From Streptomyces sp. DSM 110735 (GTDB lineage Bacteria > Actinomycetota > Actinomycetes > Streptomycetales > Streptomycetaceae), in the NCBI RefSeq assembly GCF_016482685.1, contig NZ_JACYHF010000002.1, forward strand, positions 62,001 through 126,000: a stretch of 64,000 bases of DNA. Reading direction: 5' to 3'. Within the stretch, counting starts at the first letter, position 1, and each line of letters begins with the position of its first letter. The position numbers were made by a program, and so were the translations under genes. The notes under the pieces were generated by a model, which did no database searches, was not told the DNA's origin, and saw only the letters and a list, made by a program, of their open reading frames with translations. Below are positions 24,411 through 32,060 of this stretch, one piece after another.

Positions 24411-25694
24411 TCAGGCGGGGCGGCCACCGGGAGCCGCGTAGGACTCCAGGTCGCCCCGGCTCAGCCCGGTCAGGGCGGCGACCTCGGCGGTGTCGAGGGC
24501 GCCGCAGTCAAGGCCGCGCAGGAGGTAGCCGCTGAGAGCCCGGGCGGTGGCGGGCTCGTCCATGACGTCGCCGCCCGCGCGGACTGCGTAGCGGGCGAGC
24601 CGGTCGGCGGCGCGCTCGAACCCCTCGCGGTAGAAGGCGAAGACGGCCGCGTAGCGGGTCGGCAGATGGCCGGGGTGCATGTCCCAGCCCTGGTAGTAGG
24701 CGCGGGCGAGGGAGCGGCGGACGAGACCGTGGTGCAGCCGCCAGGCCGCGTGGACCTGCTCGGCGGGACCGACCGGCAGCACGTTGGTGGAGCCGTCGGA
24801 CAGGCGGACGCCGGTGCCCGCTGCGGCGACCTGCATGACCGCCTTGGCGTGGTCGGCGGCGGGATGGTCGGGCGCCTGGTGGGCGGCGGAGACGCCGAGG
24901 GCGGCGCTGTAGTCGAAGGTGCCGTAGTGGAGTCCGGTGACGCGGTCCTCGCCCGCCTGGATCATGCGGGCGACGGTCGCGGTGCCGTCGGCGGCGAGGA
25001 CGGCCTGGCTGGTCTCGATCTGGATCTCGAAGCCGAGGCGTCCGCGCTCCAGTCCGTGGGTCTCCTCGAAGGCGTCCAGCAGCCGCGCGAAGGCGGTCAC
25101 TTGCTCGGCGTACGTCACCTTCGGCAGCGTCAGCACCAGCCCCTCGGGCAGCCCGCCCGCCGCGAGCAGCCCGGTGAGGAAGACGTCCAGGGTGCGGATG
25201 CCCCGCTCGCGCACCCCGGCTTCCAGGCACTTGACGCGGATGCCGGTGTACGGCGGCGCCGTGCCCTTCTCGTACGCCTCCGCGACGAGCCGGGCGGCGC
25301 GGGCGGCGGCCTGGTCCTCCTCCTCGGAGGGGCGGATGCCGTAGCCGTCCTCGAAGTCGACCCGGAGGTCTTCCACCGGCTCGCGCTCCAGCTTGGCGCG
25401 GACGCGGGAGTACACCGGGTCGGCGAGTTCGGCGGACAGCCCGAGGACGGCCGCGAAGGACTCGGCGTCGGGGGCGTGCCGGTCGAGGGCGGCGAGGGCG
25501 TGGTCGCCCCAGGCGCGGGGGGTGTCGGCGGCGTAGGCATCGGCGGGGACGTAGACGGTGTGGACGGGCTGCCGGGTGCCGGGGTCGCCCGGGTAGCGGC
25601 GGGCCAGGTCGGCGTCGACGGGGGCGAGGAGGGCGCCGACGCGTTCCGCGATCGAGTCCGCGAGGCTGGTCCTGATCTTCTCCTGCCCGTCCAT
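24411..25694 (-). CDS. DUF6986 family protein (HpcH/HpaI aldolase-like)
   Basis: A 427-residue protein related to the HpcH/HpaI and citrate-lyase-beta TIM-barrel superfamily. Motifs are VEDLRVDFEDGYGIRP, LVLTLPKVTYAEQV and LGFEIQIETSQAVL, with acidic and basic residues that could bind a divalent metal and an alpha-ketoacid. A conserved C-terminal tail continues beyond the barrel (YYQGWDMHPGHLPTRY). ATG 25694 has GGGAGGG upstream and is preferred to GTG 25700. Homologues in actinobacteria are annotated only as a domain of unknown function; the aldolase-like reaction is inferred. Confidence 0.85.
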   Translation of the reverse strand: MDGQEKIRTSLADSIAERVGALLAPVDADLARRYPGDPGTRQPVHTVYVPADAYAADTPRAWGDHALAALDRHAPDAESFAAVLGLSAELADPVYSRVRAKLEREPVEDLRVDFEDGYGIRPSEEEDQAAARAARLVAEAYEKGTAPPYTGIRVKCLEAGVRERGIRTLDVFLTGLLAAGGLPEGLVLTLPKVTYAEQVTAFARLLDAFEETHGLERGRLGFEIQIETSQAVLAADGTATVARMIQAGEDRVTGLHYGTFDYSAALGVSAAHQAPDHPAADHAKAVMQVAAAGTGVRLSDGSTNVLPVGPAEQVHAAWRLHHGLVRRSLARAYYQGWDMHPGHLPTRYAAVFAFYREGFERAADRLARYAVRAGGDVMDEPATARALSGYLLRGLDCGALDTAEVAALTGLSRGDLESYAAPGGRPA

Positions 25695-25822
25695 CCACAC
25701 CCTCCCTCTCGCACGGCGCGGAACCGGACGGGTCCGCGCGCCGAAGCTATCCGGGGTGATTCTCGCTGGTCAACACCCTCCGGTCCGGGTCAACACCTTC
25801 CGGGCGGGGCGGGAAACGCGGA

Positions 25823-25853
25823 ACCCCCGCGACCGGATGCCGGTCGCGGGGGT
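25823..25853 (-). terminator. hairpin terminator of the etf operon
   Basis: A perfect 14-bp stem (25823-25836 and 25840-25853, ACCCCCGCGACCGG and complement) closed by a 3-base loop lies 40 bp beyond the etfA stop. Confidence 0.8.
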
Positions 25854-25892
25854 CCTGTGCGCACGGGAGCACGCGGGCGTGCTCTGCCTGGA

Positions 25893-26855
25893 TCAGCCCT
25901 TGCGGGTCTTGATCTCGTCCGTGAGCTGCGGGACGACCTCGAAGAGGTCGCCGACGACGCCGTAGTCGACCAGGTCGAAGATCGGAGCCTCGGGGTCCTT
26001 GTTGACCGCGACGATCGTCTTCGAGGTCTGCATACCGGCGCGGTGCTGGATGGCGCCGGAGATGCCGTTGGCGATGTAGAGCTGCGGCGAGACCGACTTG
26101 CCGGTCTGACCGACCTGGTTGGTGTGCGGGTACCAGCCCGCGTCCACCGCGGCACGCGAGGCGCCGACGGCCGCGCCGAGGGAGTCGGCCAGCGCCTCGA
26201 TGATCGCGAAGTTCTCCGCGCCGTTGACGCCACGGCCGCCGGAGACGACGATCGCGGCCTCGGTCAGGTCCGGACGACCGGTCGACTCGCGCGGGGTGCG
26301 ACCGGTGACCTTGGTGCCGGTGGCCTGGTCGGAGAAGGTGACCGACAGGGACTCGACCGCACCGGCGGCCGGGGCGGCCTCGACGGCGGCCGAGTTCGGC
26401 TTGACCGTGATGACCGGGGTGCCCTTGACGACTCGGGACTTGGTGGTGAAGGACGCGGCGAACACCGACTGGGTGGCCACCGGGCCCTCGTCGCCCGCCT
26501 CGATGTCGACGGCGTCGGTGATGACGCCGGAGCCGGTGCGCAGCGCCAGGCGGGCGGCGATCTCCTTGCCCTCGGCGGAGGACGGCACCAGCACGGCGGC
26601 CGGGGACACGGCCTCGACGGCGGCCTGGAGGGCGTCGACCTTCGGGACGACGAGGTAGTCGGCGTACTCGGACGCGTCGTGGGTGAGGACGCGGGTCGCG
26701 CCGTGCTCGGCCAGCGTGGCGGCGGTGTCGGCGGCGCCGTTGCCCAGCGCGACGGCGACGGGCTCGCCGATGCGGCGGGCCAGCGTCAGCAGCTCCAGGG
26801 TGGGCTTGCGGACGGCACCGTCCACGTGGTCGACGTAGACGAGGACTTCAGCCAT
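25893..26855 (-). CDS. etfA: electron transfer flavoprotein alpha subunit
   Basis: A 320-residue EtfA. The N-terminal domain starts [18 protein letters not shown]. The C-terminal FAD domain carries the family signature across [31 protein letters not shown] and [20 protein letters not shown]. With EtfB it passes electrons from acyl-CoA dehydrogenases and similar flavoenzymes to the quinone pool. It follows etfB by 51 bp with GGAGAG-type ribosome site upstream of ATG 26855; the two are cotranscribed. A strong hairpin follows. Confidence 0.97.
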   Translation of the reverse strand: MAEVLVYVDHVDGAVRKPTLELLTLARRIGEPVAVALGNGAADTAATLAEHGATRVLTHDASEYADYLVVPKVDALQAAVEAVSPAAVLVPSSAEGKEIAARLALRTGSGVITDAVDIEAGDEGPVATQSVFAASFTTKSRVVKGTPVITVKPNSAAVEAAPAAGAVESLSVTFSDQATGTKVTGRTPRESTGRPDLTEAAIVVSGGRGVNGAENFAIIEALADSLGAAVGASRAAVDAGWYPHTNQVGQTGKSVSPQLYIANGISGAIQHRAGMQTSKTIVAVNKDPEAPIFDLVDYGVVGDLFEVVPQLTDEIKTRKG

Positions 26856-26906
26856 GGGATTGCTCTCCTGCGTAACGAAGTTGAGGGGCGGTCTGGGCGC
26901 GGAGCC

Positions 26907-27692
26907 TTAGATGAACTTCTGGCCCGCGAGGAACTCGGCGAGCTGCTTGCCGCCCTCGCCCTCGTCCTTGACGATCGTGCCCGCGGTGCGCGCCGGGCGC
27001 TCGGCCACGGCCTCGACCTTGGTGTACGCGCCGTCCAGACCGACCTCCTCCGCCTCGATGTCGAGGTCGGACAGGTCCCAGGACTCCACCGGCTTCTTCT
27101 TGGCGGCCATGATGCCCTTGAAAGACGGGTAACGCGCCTCGCCCGACTGGTCGGTCACCGACGCGACCGCCGGGAGGGACGCCTCGAGCTGCTCCGAGGC
27201 GGTGTCGCCGTCGCGGCGGCCCTTGACGGTGCCGTCCTCGACGGAGACCTCGGACAGCAGCGTCACCTGCGGCACGCCGAGGCGCTCCGCGACCAGGGCG
27301 GGTACGACACCCATGGTGCCGTCGGTGGAGGCCATGCCGGAGATCACCAGGTCGTAACCGGCCTTCTCGATCGCCTTGGCCAGCACCAGGGAGGTGCCCA
27401 GCGCGTCGGTGCCGTGCAGGTCGTCGTCCTCGATGTGGATCGCCTTGTCGGCGCCCATCGAGAGAGCCTTGCGCAGCGCGTCCTTGGCGTCCTCGGGGCC
27501 GACGGTCAGGACGGTGACCTCGGCGTCGTCCGCGTCGTCCGCGATCTGGAGGGCCTGCTCGACCGCGTACTCGTCCAGCTCGGAGAGCAGACCGTCCACG
27601 TCGTCACGATCGACGGTCAGGTCATCGGCGAAGTGCCGGTCGCCAGTGGCGTCGGGCACGTACTTCACAGTGACAACGATCCTCAAGCTCAC
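26907..27692 (-). CDS. etfB: electron transfer flavoprotein beta subunit
   Basis: A 261-residue EtfB with SLRIVVTVKYVPDATGDRHF at the N-terminus, the AMP-binding LVISGMASTDGTMGVVPALVA region and KGIMAAKKKPVESW near the C-terminus, all diagnostic. The start is GTG 27692, with GGAGAG six bases upstream. First gene of the etfBA operon; the 241-bp intergenic region upstream must carry the promoter but shows no clear operator. Works with acyl-CoA dehydrogenases such as fatty-acid oxidation enzymes. Confidence 0.97.
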   Translation of the reverse strand: MSLRIVVTVKYVPDATGDRHFADDLTVDRDDVDGLLSELDEYAVEQALQIADDADDAEVTVLTVGPEDAKDALRKALSMGADKAIHIEDDDLHGTDALGTSLVLAKAIEKAGYDLVISGMASTDGTMGVVPALVAERLGVPQVTLLSEVSVEDGTVKGRRDGDTASEQLEASLPAVASVTDQSGEARYPSFKGIMAAKKKPVESWDLSDLDIEAEEVGLDGAYTKVEAVAERPARTAGTIVKDEGEGGKQLAEFLAGQKFI

Positions 27693-27933
27693 GCCGGCTC
27701 TCCTACTGCATCGTCATTTCCGGGCTGCCTCTTGAAGGCAGCATAGGCGCCTCAAGCGGCCGGTCCCGGTCGGGGCGTCGGTGCGCTCCCGGCCGAAATA
27801 TTACTCGCCAGTACATCCAGTTCGTGCCCGCTGAGCAAGCGCTTTGAACTGTGACCTTCGCAACGCAGCGTAACCGGAACTCGACGGCGACGCAGAAGCG
27901 GGCCGCCCCTCCCCGCAGCGGGCCCGGCGCCGG

Positions 27934-28443
27934 TCAGTCCCGCAGCGCGTTGAAGCGGCCCTGGTGGTAGAGCAGCGGGCGCCCGGCGCCCGAGGGGTCG
28001 CCGAGCACGACCTCGGCGAGCACGATCCGGTGGTCCCCGGCCGGGACGCGGCCGACGATCCGGCAGACCAGCCAGGCGAGCACGTCGTCCAGGACGGGCA
28101 CGCCCTCCGGTCCCTCGCGCCAGGCGGTGGCCGGGCCGAAGCGGTCGGCTCCGCTGCGGGCGAACGTGGCGGCGAGACCGTCCTGGTGCTCGGCGAGCAG
28201 ATGGACGCCGACGTACTCGGCGCGCGAGACGGCGGGCCAGCTCGACGCGCCGGTGCCTATGCCGAAGGAGACGAGCGGAGGTTCGGCGGAGACGGAGGTG
28301 ACGGAGGTCGCGGTGAAGCCGACCGGACCGTGGTCGGCGCGGGCGGTGATGACCGCGACACCGGCGGCGTGGCGGCGGAAGGTGGCGCGCAGCAGTTCGG
28401 GCGAGGCGGTCTGGTGGGTGCCGAGATCGGGCGTGGCCGTCAT
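27934..28443 (-). CDS. flavin reductase (HpaC/SsuE-like FMN-binding split barrel)
   Basis: A 169-residue flavin:NAD(P)H reductase. Features are FRRHAAGVAVITARADHGPVG, TATSVTSVSAEPPLVSFGIG and the C-terminal GRPLLYHQGRF, typical of the two-component monooxygenase reductase family. It would supply reduced FMN/FAD to an oxygenase encoded elsewhere. AAGGA lies seven bases before ATG 28443. A 26-codon cysteine-type leader peptide (28494-28574) sits upstream, pointing to control by cysteine supply and hence a role in sulfur (for example sulfonate) metabolism. Confidence 0.88.
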   Translation of the reverse strand: MTATPDLGTHQTASPELLRATFRRHAAGVAVITARADHGPVGFTATSVTSVSAEPPLVSFGIGTGASSWPAVSRAEYVGVHLLAEHQDGLAATFARSGADRFGPATAWREGPEGVPVLDDVLAWLVCRIVGRVPAGDHRIVLAEVVLGDPSGAGRPLLYHQGRFNALRD

Positions 28444-28493
28444 GGAGTTGTCCTTCTGCTGAGGAGGGCGAGCGGAGCGGATTCCGTGGCTGC

Positions 28494-28574
28494 TCAACAG
28501 CCCGGACAGCGCGCGCTCGCGGTGCGGGCCAGGTCGACGTGGGCCCGCCCGACGAGAAGGAGTTCGGTCGGCAT
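28494..28574 (-). CDS. putative cysteine-responsive leader peptide
   Basis: A 26-codon reading frame (ATG 28574, stop 28494) encoding a peptide with HVDLART-ASA-RCPGC near its end: MPTELLLVGRAHVDL then ARTASARCPGC. The HVDL-x-R-x-x-SA-x-C pattern matches short actinobacterial leader peptides placed upstream of sulfur-assimilation genes. Two Cys codons sit at positions 23 and 26. TTGACT (28610-28605) may be its -35 element, about 30 bp upstream, so the transcript could be nearly leaderless. It ends 50 bp before the flavin reductase ATG. Attenuation is inferred. Confidence 0.75.
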   Translation of the reverse strand: MPTELLLVGRAHVDLARTASARCPGC

Positions 28575-28657
28575 ACGGCCAGGCTGACGATGGTTGGTGC
28601 GCACAGTCAAGTACGGTCCGCGATCCGGAAGGGGCCCGGCCGGGCGGTTCCCGCCGC

Positions 28658-29071
28658 TCACAGGGCTTCCCCGAGCGCGGCGATCACATCGGCTCTGCGC
28701 GGCTGTCCGGCGGCGCGGCGCACCACGCGTCCCGCCGCGTCGAGGACCAGGACGGTGGGAGTGCGGACGATGCCGAGGGCGCGGACGAGGCTCAGATGGG
28801 CCTCGGCGTCGATGTCGACGTGGGTCACGCCGGGCACCATCGCGGCGACCTCACCGAGGGTGCGGCGGGTGGCCCGGCAGGGGGCGCAGAAGGCGCTGGA
28901 GAACTGAACGAGGGTGGCCCGCTCGCCCAGTTCGCCGCTCAGGTCGGCCGGCTCCAGCCGCTGTTCCTCGCCCTGCCCGCGCACGCGTGTCCTCCGCTCC
29001 GCCGCTCGCGCGGCACTTGTCCGGCCCGTCTGCCGGTCGGCTCGTTCGGTCCGGTTGCTCAGCCCGGTCAT
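28658..29071 (-). CDS. thioredoxin-family protein
   Basis: A 137-residue thioredoxin-like protein. A charged N-terminal extension of about 45 residues precedes the fold. The active site is SSAFCAPCRATRR (C-A-P-C instead of C-G-P-C), with the cis-proline region IVRTPTVLVLD. No membrane segment. ATG 29071 is used. It lies just upstream of the cysteine-type leader and flavin reductase on the same strand, but 80 bp and a separate promoter separate them. A thiol-redox role is consistent with that neighbourhood. Confidence 0.88.
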   Translation of the reverse strand: MTGLSNRTERADRQTGRTSAARAAERRTRVRGQGEEQRLEPADLSGELGERATLVQFSSAFCAPCRATRRTLGEVAAMVPGVTHVDIDAEAHLSLVRALGIVRTPTVLVLDAAGRVVRRAAGQPRRADVIAALGEAL

Positions 29072-29267
29072 TTTGTCCGGTCGTCCTCAACACCAGCGCG
29101 TGAGAGCCCCGCGGGATTCCCGCGACCGCCGGGAGCGCACTCCTGGGGCGGGTGAAACGCCTGCGCCGCTCTCCCCGATGGGCTGTTACAGGGACGTGAC
29201 GAGGATCTCGCCGCCACGGGGCACCAGGACTGGCTACCCGTCCGTTCTTGGGGCACCATCTGGAGAC

Positions 29268-29283
29268 GCCGTAAACCTACGGC
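29268..29283. promoter_or_regulatory. inverted repeat upstream of acyltransferase gene
   Basis: GCCGTA-AACC-TACGGC (6-bp arms, 29268-29273 and 29278-29283) lies about 60 bp before the acyltransferase start. CGTAACT follows directly and repeats half of the motif. A candidate operator for a lipid-responsive regulator; no regulator gene adjoins. Confidence 0.45.
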
Positions 29284-29343
29284 TGCGTAACTTCCCGCCG
29301 GGAGCCCCTTTCCCGAGCAGAGCAGAAAGGGTTGACCCCGCCC

Positions 29344-30072
29344 ATGGCAGAACTGGTCTACCGTCCCGTCGTCGGTCTCGCGAAGACGATGTTCAAGGTG
29401 TGGGACCTCAAGATCGACTGCAAGGGTGCGGAGAACATCCCGCGCACCGGTGGCGCCGTCCTGGTGAGCAATCACATCAGCTACCTGGACTTCATCTTCA
29501 ACGGTCTGGCGGCGCTCCCGCAGAAGCGGCTGGTGCGGTTCATGGCCAAGGAGTCGGTCTTCCGGCACAAGGTGTCGGGTCCGCTGATGCGCGGCATGAA
29601 GCACATCCCAGTGGACCGGGCCTCGGGCGAGGCAGCGTACGCGCACGCGCTGGACTCGCTGCGCTCCGGCGAGGTCATCGGGGTGTTCCCGGAGGCGACC
29701 ATCTCGGAGTCCTTCACGCTGAAGAGCTTCAAGTCGGGTGCGGCGCGGCTGGCGCAGGAGGCGGGCGTCCCGCTGGTCCCGATGGCGCTGTGGGGCACCC
29801 AGCGGCTGTGGACCAAGGGCCACCCGCGCAACTTCAAGCGCAGCCACACCCCCATCACCGTCCGCGTCGGCGAGGCGCTGGAGGCGCCCCGCGACCAGTA
29901 CGCGGGCGCCATCACCCGTCGTCTGCGCGAGCGCGTCCAGGACCTCCTGGACGCCGCCCAGCGCGCCTACCCCGCCCGCCCCAAGTCCGCGGAGGACTCC
30001 TGGTGGCTCCCGGCCCACCTCGGCGGCACGGCCCCGACGGCGGAGCAGTTGCGAGCGGTTCAGGCCCTCTGA
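29344..30072 (+). CDS. 1-acyl-sn-glycerol-3-phosphate acyltransferase (PlsC family)
   Basis: A 242-residue lysophosphatidate acyltransferase making phosphatidic acid for membrane lipids. The H-x4-D catalytic motif is NHISYLD; the glycerol-phosphate motifs GVFPEATIS and VPMALWGTQR follow. A short basic N-terminus and one amphipathic helix suggest membrane association. ATG 29344 is used, with TTG 29332 as an upstream alternative; AAAGG lies upstream. A 29-bp hairpin terminates it. Confidence 0.9.
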   Translation: MAELVYRPVVGLAKTMFKVWDLKIDCKGAENIPRTGGAVLVSNHISYLDFIFNGLAALPQKRLVRFMAKESVFRHKVSGPLMRGMKHIPVDRASGEAAYAHALDSLRSGEVIGVFPEATISESFTLKSFKSGAARLAQEAGVPLVPMALWGTQRLWTKGHPRNFKRSHTPITVRVGEALEAPRDQYAGAITRRLRERVQDLLDAAQRAYPARPKSAEDSWWLPAHLGGTAPTAEQLRAVQAL

Positions 30073-30089
30073 CGCGCGGCGCCCCAGCA

Positions 30090-30149
30090 CGCACAAGGAT
30101 GCGACCGCCCGAAGATCCGTGGATCTTCGGGCGGTCGCATCCTTGTGCG
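30090..30149. terminator. very long perfect hairpin between convergent genes
   Basis: Arms 30090-30118 and 30121-30149 are exact complements over 29 bp, separated by two bases. It lies between the acyltransferase gene and the convergent threonine aldolase gene and is read identically from both sides. The structure is clear; bidirectional termination is inferred. Confidence 0.88.
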
Positions 30150-30156
30150 CGGAAAA

Positions 30157-31227
30157 CTAGCGGGCCATCTCCTCCTTGAGCGCCGCCACGAACAGGTCGA
30201 CGTCGTCCTCCGTGGTGTCGAAGGAGCACATCCAGCGGACGTCGCCCGCCGCCTCGTCCCAGAAGTAGAAGCGGAAGCGCTTCTGGAGGCGTTCGCTCAC
30301 GTCGTGGGGCAGGCGGGCGAAGACGCCGTTGGCCTGGACGGGGTGGAGGATCTCCACGCCGTCGACCGCGCGGGCGCCCTCCGCCAGGCGCTGGGCCATC
30401 TCGTTGGCGTGGCGGGCGTTGCGGAGCCAGAGGTCCTTGGCGTAGAGCGCCTCCAACTGCACCGAGACGAAGCGCATCTTGGAGGCGAGCTGCATGGACA
30501 GCTTGCGCAGGTGCTTCATGTGGGAGACGGCGTCCTGGTTGATCACCACGACCGCCTCGCCGAGGAGCGCGCCGTTCTTCGTCCCGCCGAGGGAGAGGAT
30601 GTCGACGCCGACCGCATTGGTGAAGGTCCGCATGGGGACGTTCAGGGAGGCGGCGGCGTTGGCGATGCGGGAGCCGTCCAGGTGCACCTTCATGCCGTGC
30701 GCGTGGGCGTGCTCGCAGATCGCGCGGATCTCGCCGGGCGTGTAGAGGGTGCCCAGCTCGGTGGACTGGGTGATCGAGACGACCTGCGGCTTGGCCCGGT
30801 GCTCGTCGTCGAAGCCCCACGCCTGCCGGTCGATCAGCTCGGGCGTGAGCTTGCCGTCCGGCGTGGGCACGGTGAGCAGCTTGAGCCCGCCCATGCGCTC
30901 GGGGGCGCCGCCCTCGTCCACGTTGATGTGCGCGCTCTCGGCGCAGATCACCGCGCCCCAGCGGTCGGTGACCGCCTGGAGCGCGACGACGTTCGCGCCC
31001 GTGCCGTTGAAGACCGGGAACGCCTCCGCGGTCGCCCCGAAGTGGCCGCGGATGATCCGCTGGAGGTTCTCCGTGTACTCGTCCTCGCCGTACGCCACCT
31101 GGTGGCCGCCGTTGGCCAGGGCCACGGCGGCCAGCACCTCGGGGTGCGCACCGGCGTAGTTGTCGCTGGCGAAGCCCCGGACCTTCGGGTCGTGATGACG
31201 ACGCGCGTCGGTCCTGGGAGGGTTCAC
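30157..31227 (-). CDS. low-specificity L-threonine aldolase (PLP)
   Basis: A 356-residue fold-type I PLP enzyme that splits L-threonine or allo-threonine to glycine and acetaldehyde. Recognisable features are VRGFASDNYAGAHPEVLAA, HLDGSRIANAAASL, and the Schiff-base Lys in DILSLGGTKNGALLGEA. The GTG start at 31227 overlaps the SDR stop as GTGA. Third gene of a DUF6421/SDR/aldolase operon, so it probably acts in one pathway with them; related beta-hydroxy amino acids could be the substrate. Confidence 0.9.
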   Translation of the reverse strand: MNPPRTDARRHHDPKVRGFASDNYAGAHPEVLAAVALANGGHQVAYGEDEYTENLQRIIRGHFGATAEAFPVFNGTGANVVALQAVTDRWGAVICAESAHINVDEGGAPERMGGLKLLTVPTPDGKLTPELIDRQAWGFDDEHRAKPQVVSITQSTELGTLYTPGEIRAICEHAHAHGMKVHLDGSRIANAAASLNVPMRTFTNAVGVDILSLGGTKNGALLGEAVVVINQDAVSHMKHLRKLSMQLASKMRFVSVQLEALYAKDLWLRNARHANEMAQRLAEGARAVDGVEILHPVQANGVFARLPHDVSERLQKRFRFYFWDEAAGDVRWMCSFDTTEDDVDLFVAALKEEMAR

Positions 31228-32060
31228 GGCTTCTCGGTCAGCCACAGACGGGTTCCGTTCACTTCGGCGGCGGGCTCGCTCCAGACGCCGGCGACGGCGT
31301 CGGCCAGGTCCTTGACGTCCGTGAAGCCCGCGAACTTCGCGTTGGGTCGCTCGGCGCGCATCGCGTCGTGCACCAACGCCTTCACCACCAGGATCGCAGC
31401 GGCGGCGCGCGGCCCCTCCTCGCCCCCCGCCTTGCGGAAGCCGTCGGCCATGGCGAGCGTCCACGCCTCGGCGGCTGCCTTGGCGGCGGAGTACGCCGCG
31501 TTGCCCGCCGTCGGCTTGGACGCGCCCGCGGCGCTGATCAGCAGGTAGCGGCCGTTGCCGCTCTGCTGGAGGGCGTCGTAGAAGGCCAGGGAGGTGTTCT
31601 GGACGGTGCGGATCAGCAGCTTCTCCAGCAGGTCCCAGTCGGCCAGGTCGGTGTCGTCGAACTTGGCGCCGCCGCGCCAGCCGCCGACCAGGTGGACCAG
31701 GCCGTCGATCCGGCCGTGCTCCTTCTCGATGCCCGCCGCCCAGGCGCGGGTGGAGTCGAGGTCGAGCAGGTCGACCGTCTCACCGGTGACCGTGGCGCCG
31801 CCGTTGGCGTAGCGCGCCGCGTCCACGGCTTCCGCCAGACGGGCGGGGTCATTGTCCGCGCCGACGACGGTCGCCCCCGCCTCGGCCAGCCGGACCAGGG
31901 CGGCGCGCCCCGCCGGTCCGCCCGCTCCGGCGACCGCGACCACCGCACCCCGAAGAACCCCGTTGCCCATCGTCTTCCTCTCCCGCTCCGCAGTCTCGTG
32001 CGCGTCGCTCTCGCGTACGCCGTTCTCGTGGACGCCGTTCTCGTGGGCGCCGTCGCTCAC
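31224..32060 (-). CDS. SDR-family oxidoreductase
   Basis: Short-chain dehydrogenase with the nucleotide loop VVAVAGAGGPAGRAAL, catalytic Ser region LLISAAGASKP and Y-x3-K as AYSAAKAA. With GTG 32060 it has 278 residues and overlaps the DUF6421 stop (GTGA). The first 30 residues then come from a 15-bp repeat (HENGV units) and are low complexity. An ATG at 31970 with GAGAGGAA upstream would give a conventional 248-residue protein. Both junctions of this operon use GTGA, favouring 32060. Substrate unknown; a hydroxy acid or aldehyde intermediate feeding the aldolase is plausible. Confidence 0.85.
   Translation of the reverse strand: MSDGAHENGVHENGVRESDAHETAERERKTMGNGVLRGAVVAVAGAGGPAGRAALVRLAEAGATVVGADNDPARLAEAVDAARYANGGATVTGETVDLLDLDSTRAWAAGIEKEHGRIDGLVHLVGGWRGGAKFDDTDLADWDLLEKLLIRTVQNTSLAFYDALQQSGNGRYLLISAAGASKPTAGNAAYSAAKAAAEAWTLAMADGFRKAGGEEGPRAAAAILVVKALVHDAMRAERPNAKFAGFTDVKDLADAVAGVWSEPAAEVNGTRLWLTEKP

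Noticed and set aside
24666..27746. 1026-residue open frame on the plus strand
   Set aside because: It is antisense to DUF6986 and etfBA and arises from GC-rich codon third positions; its composition is low-complexity Gly/Val/Arg and no domain is visible.
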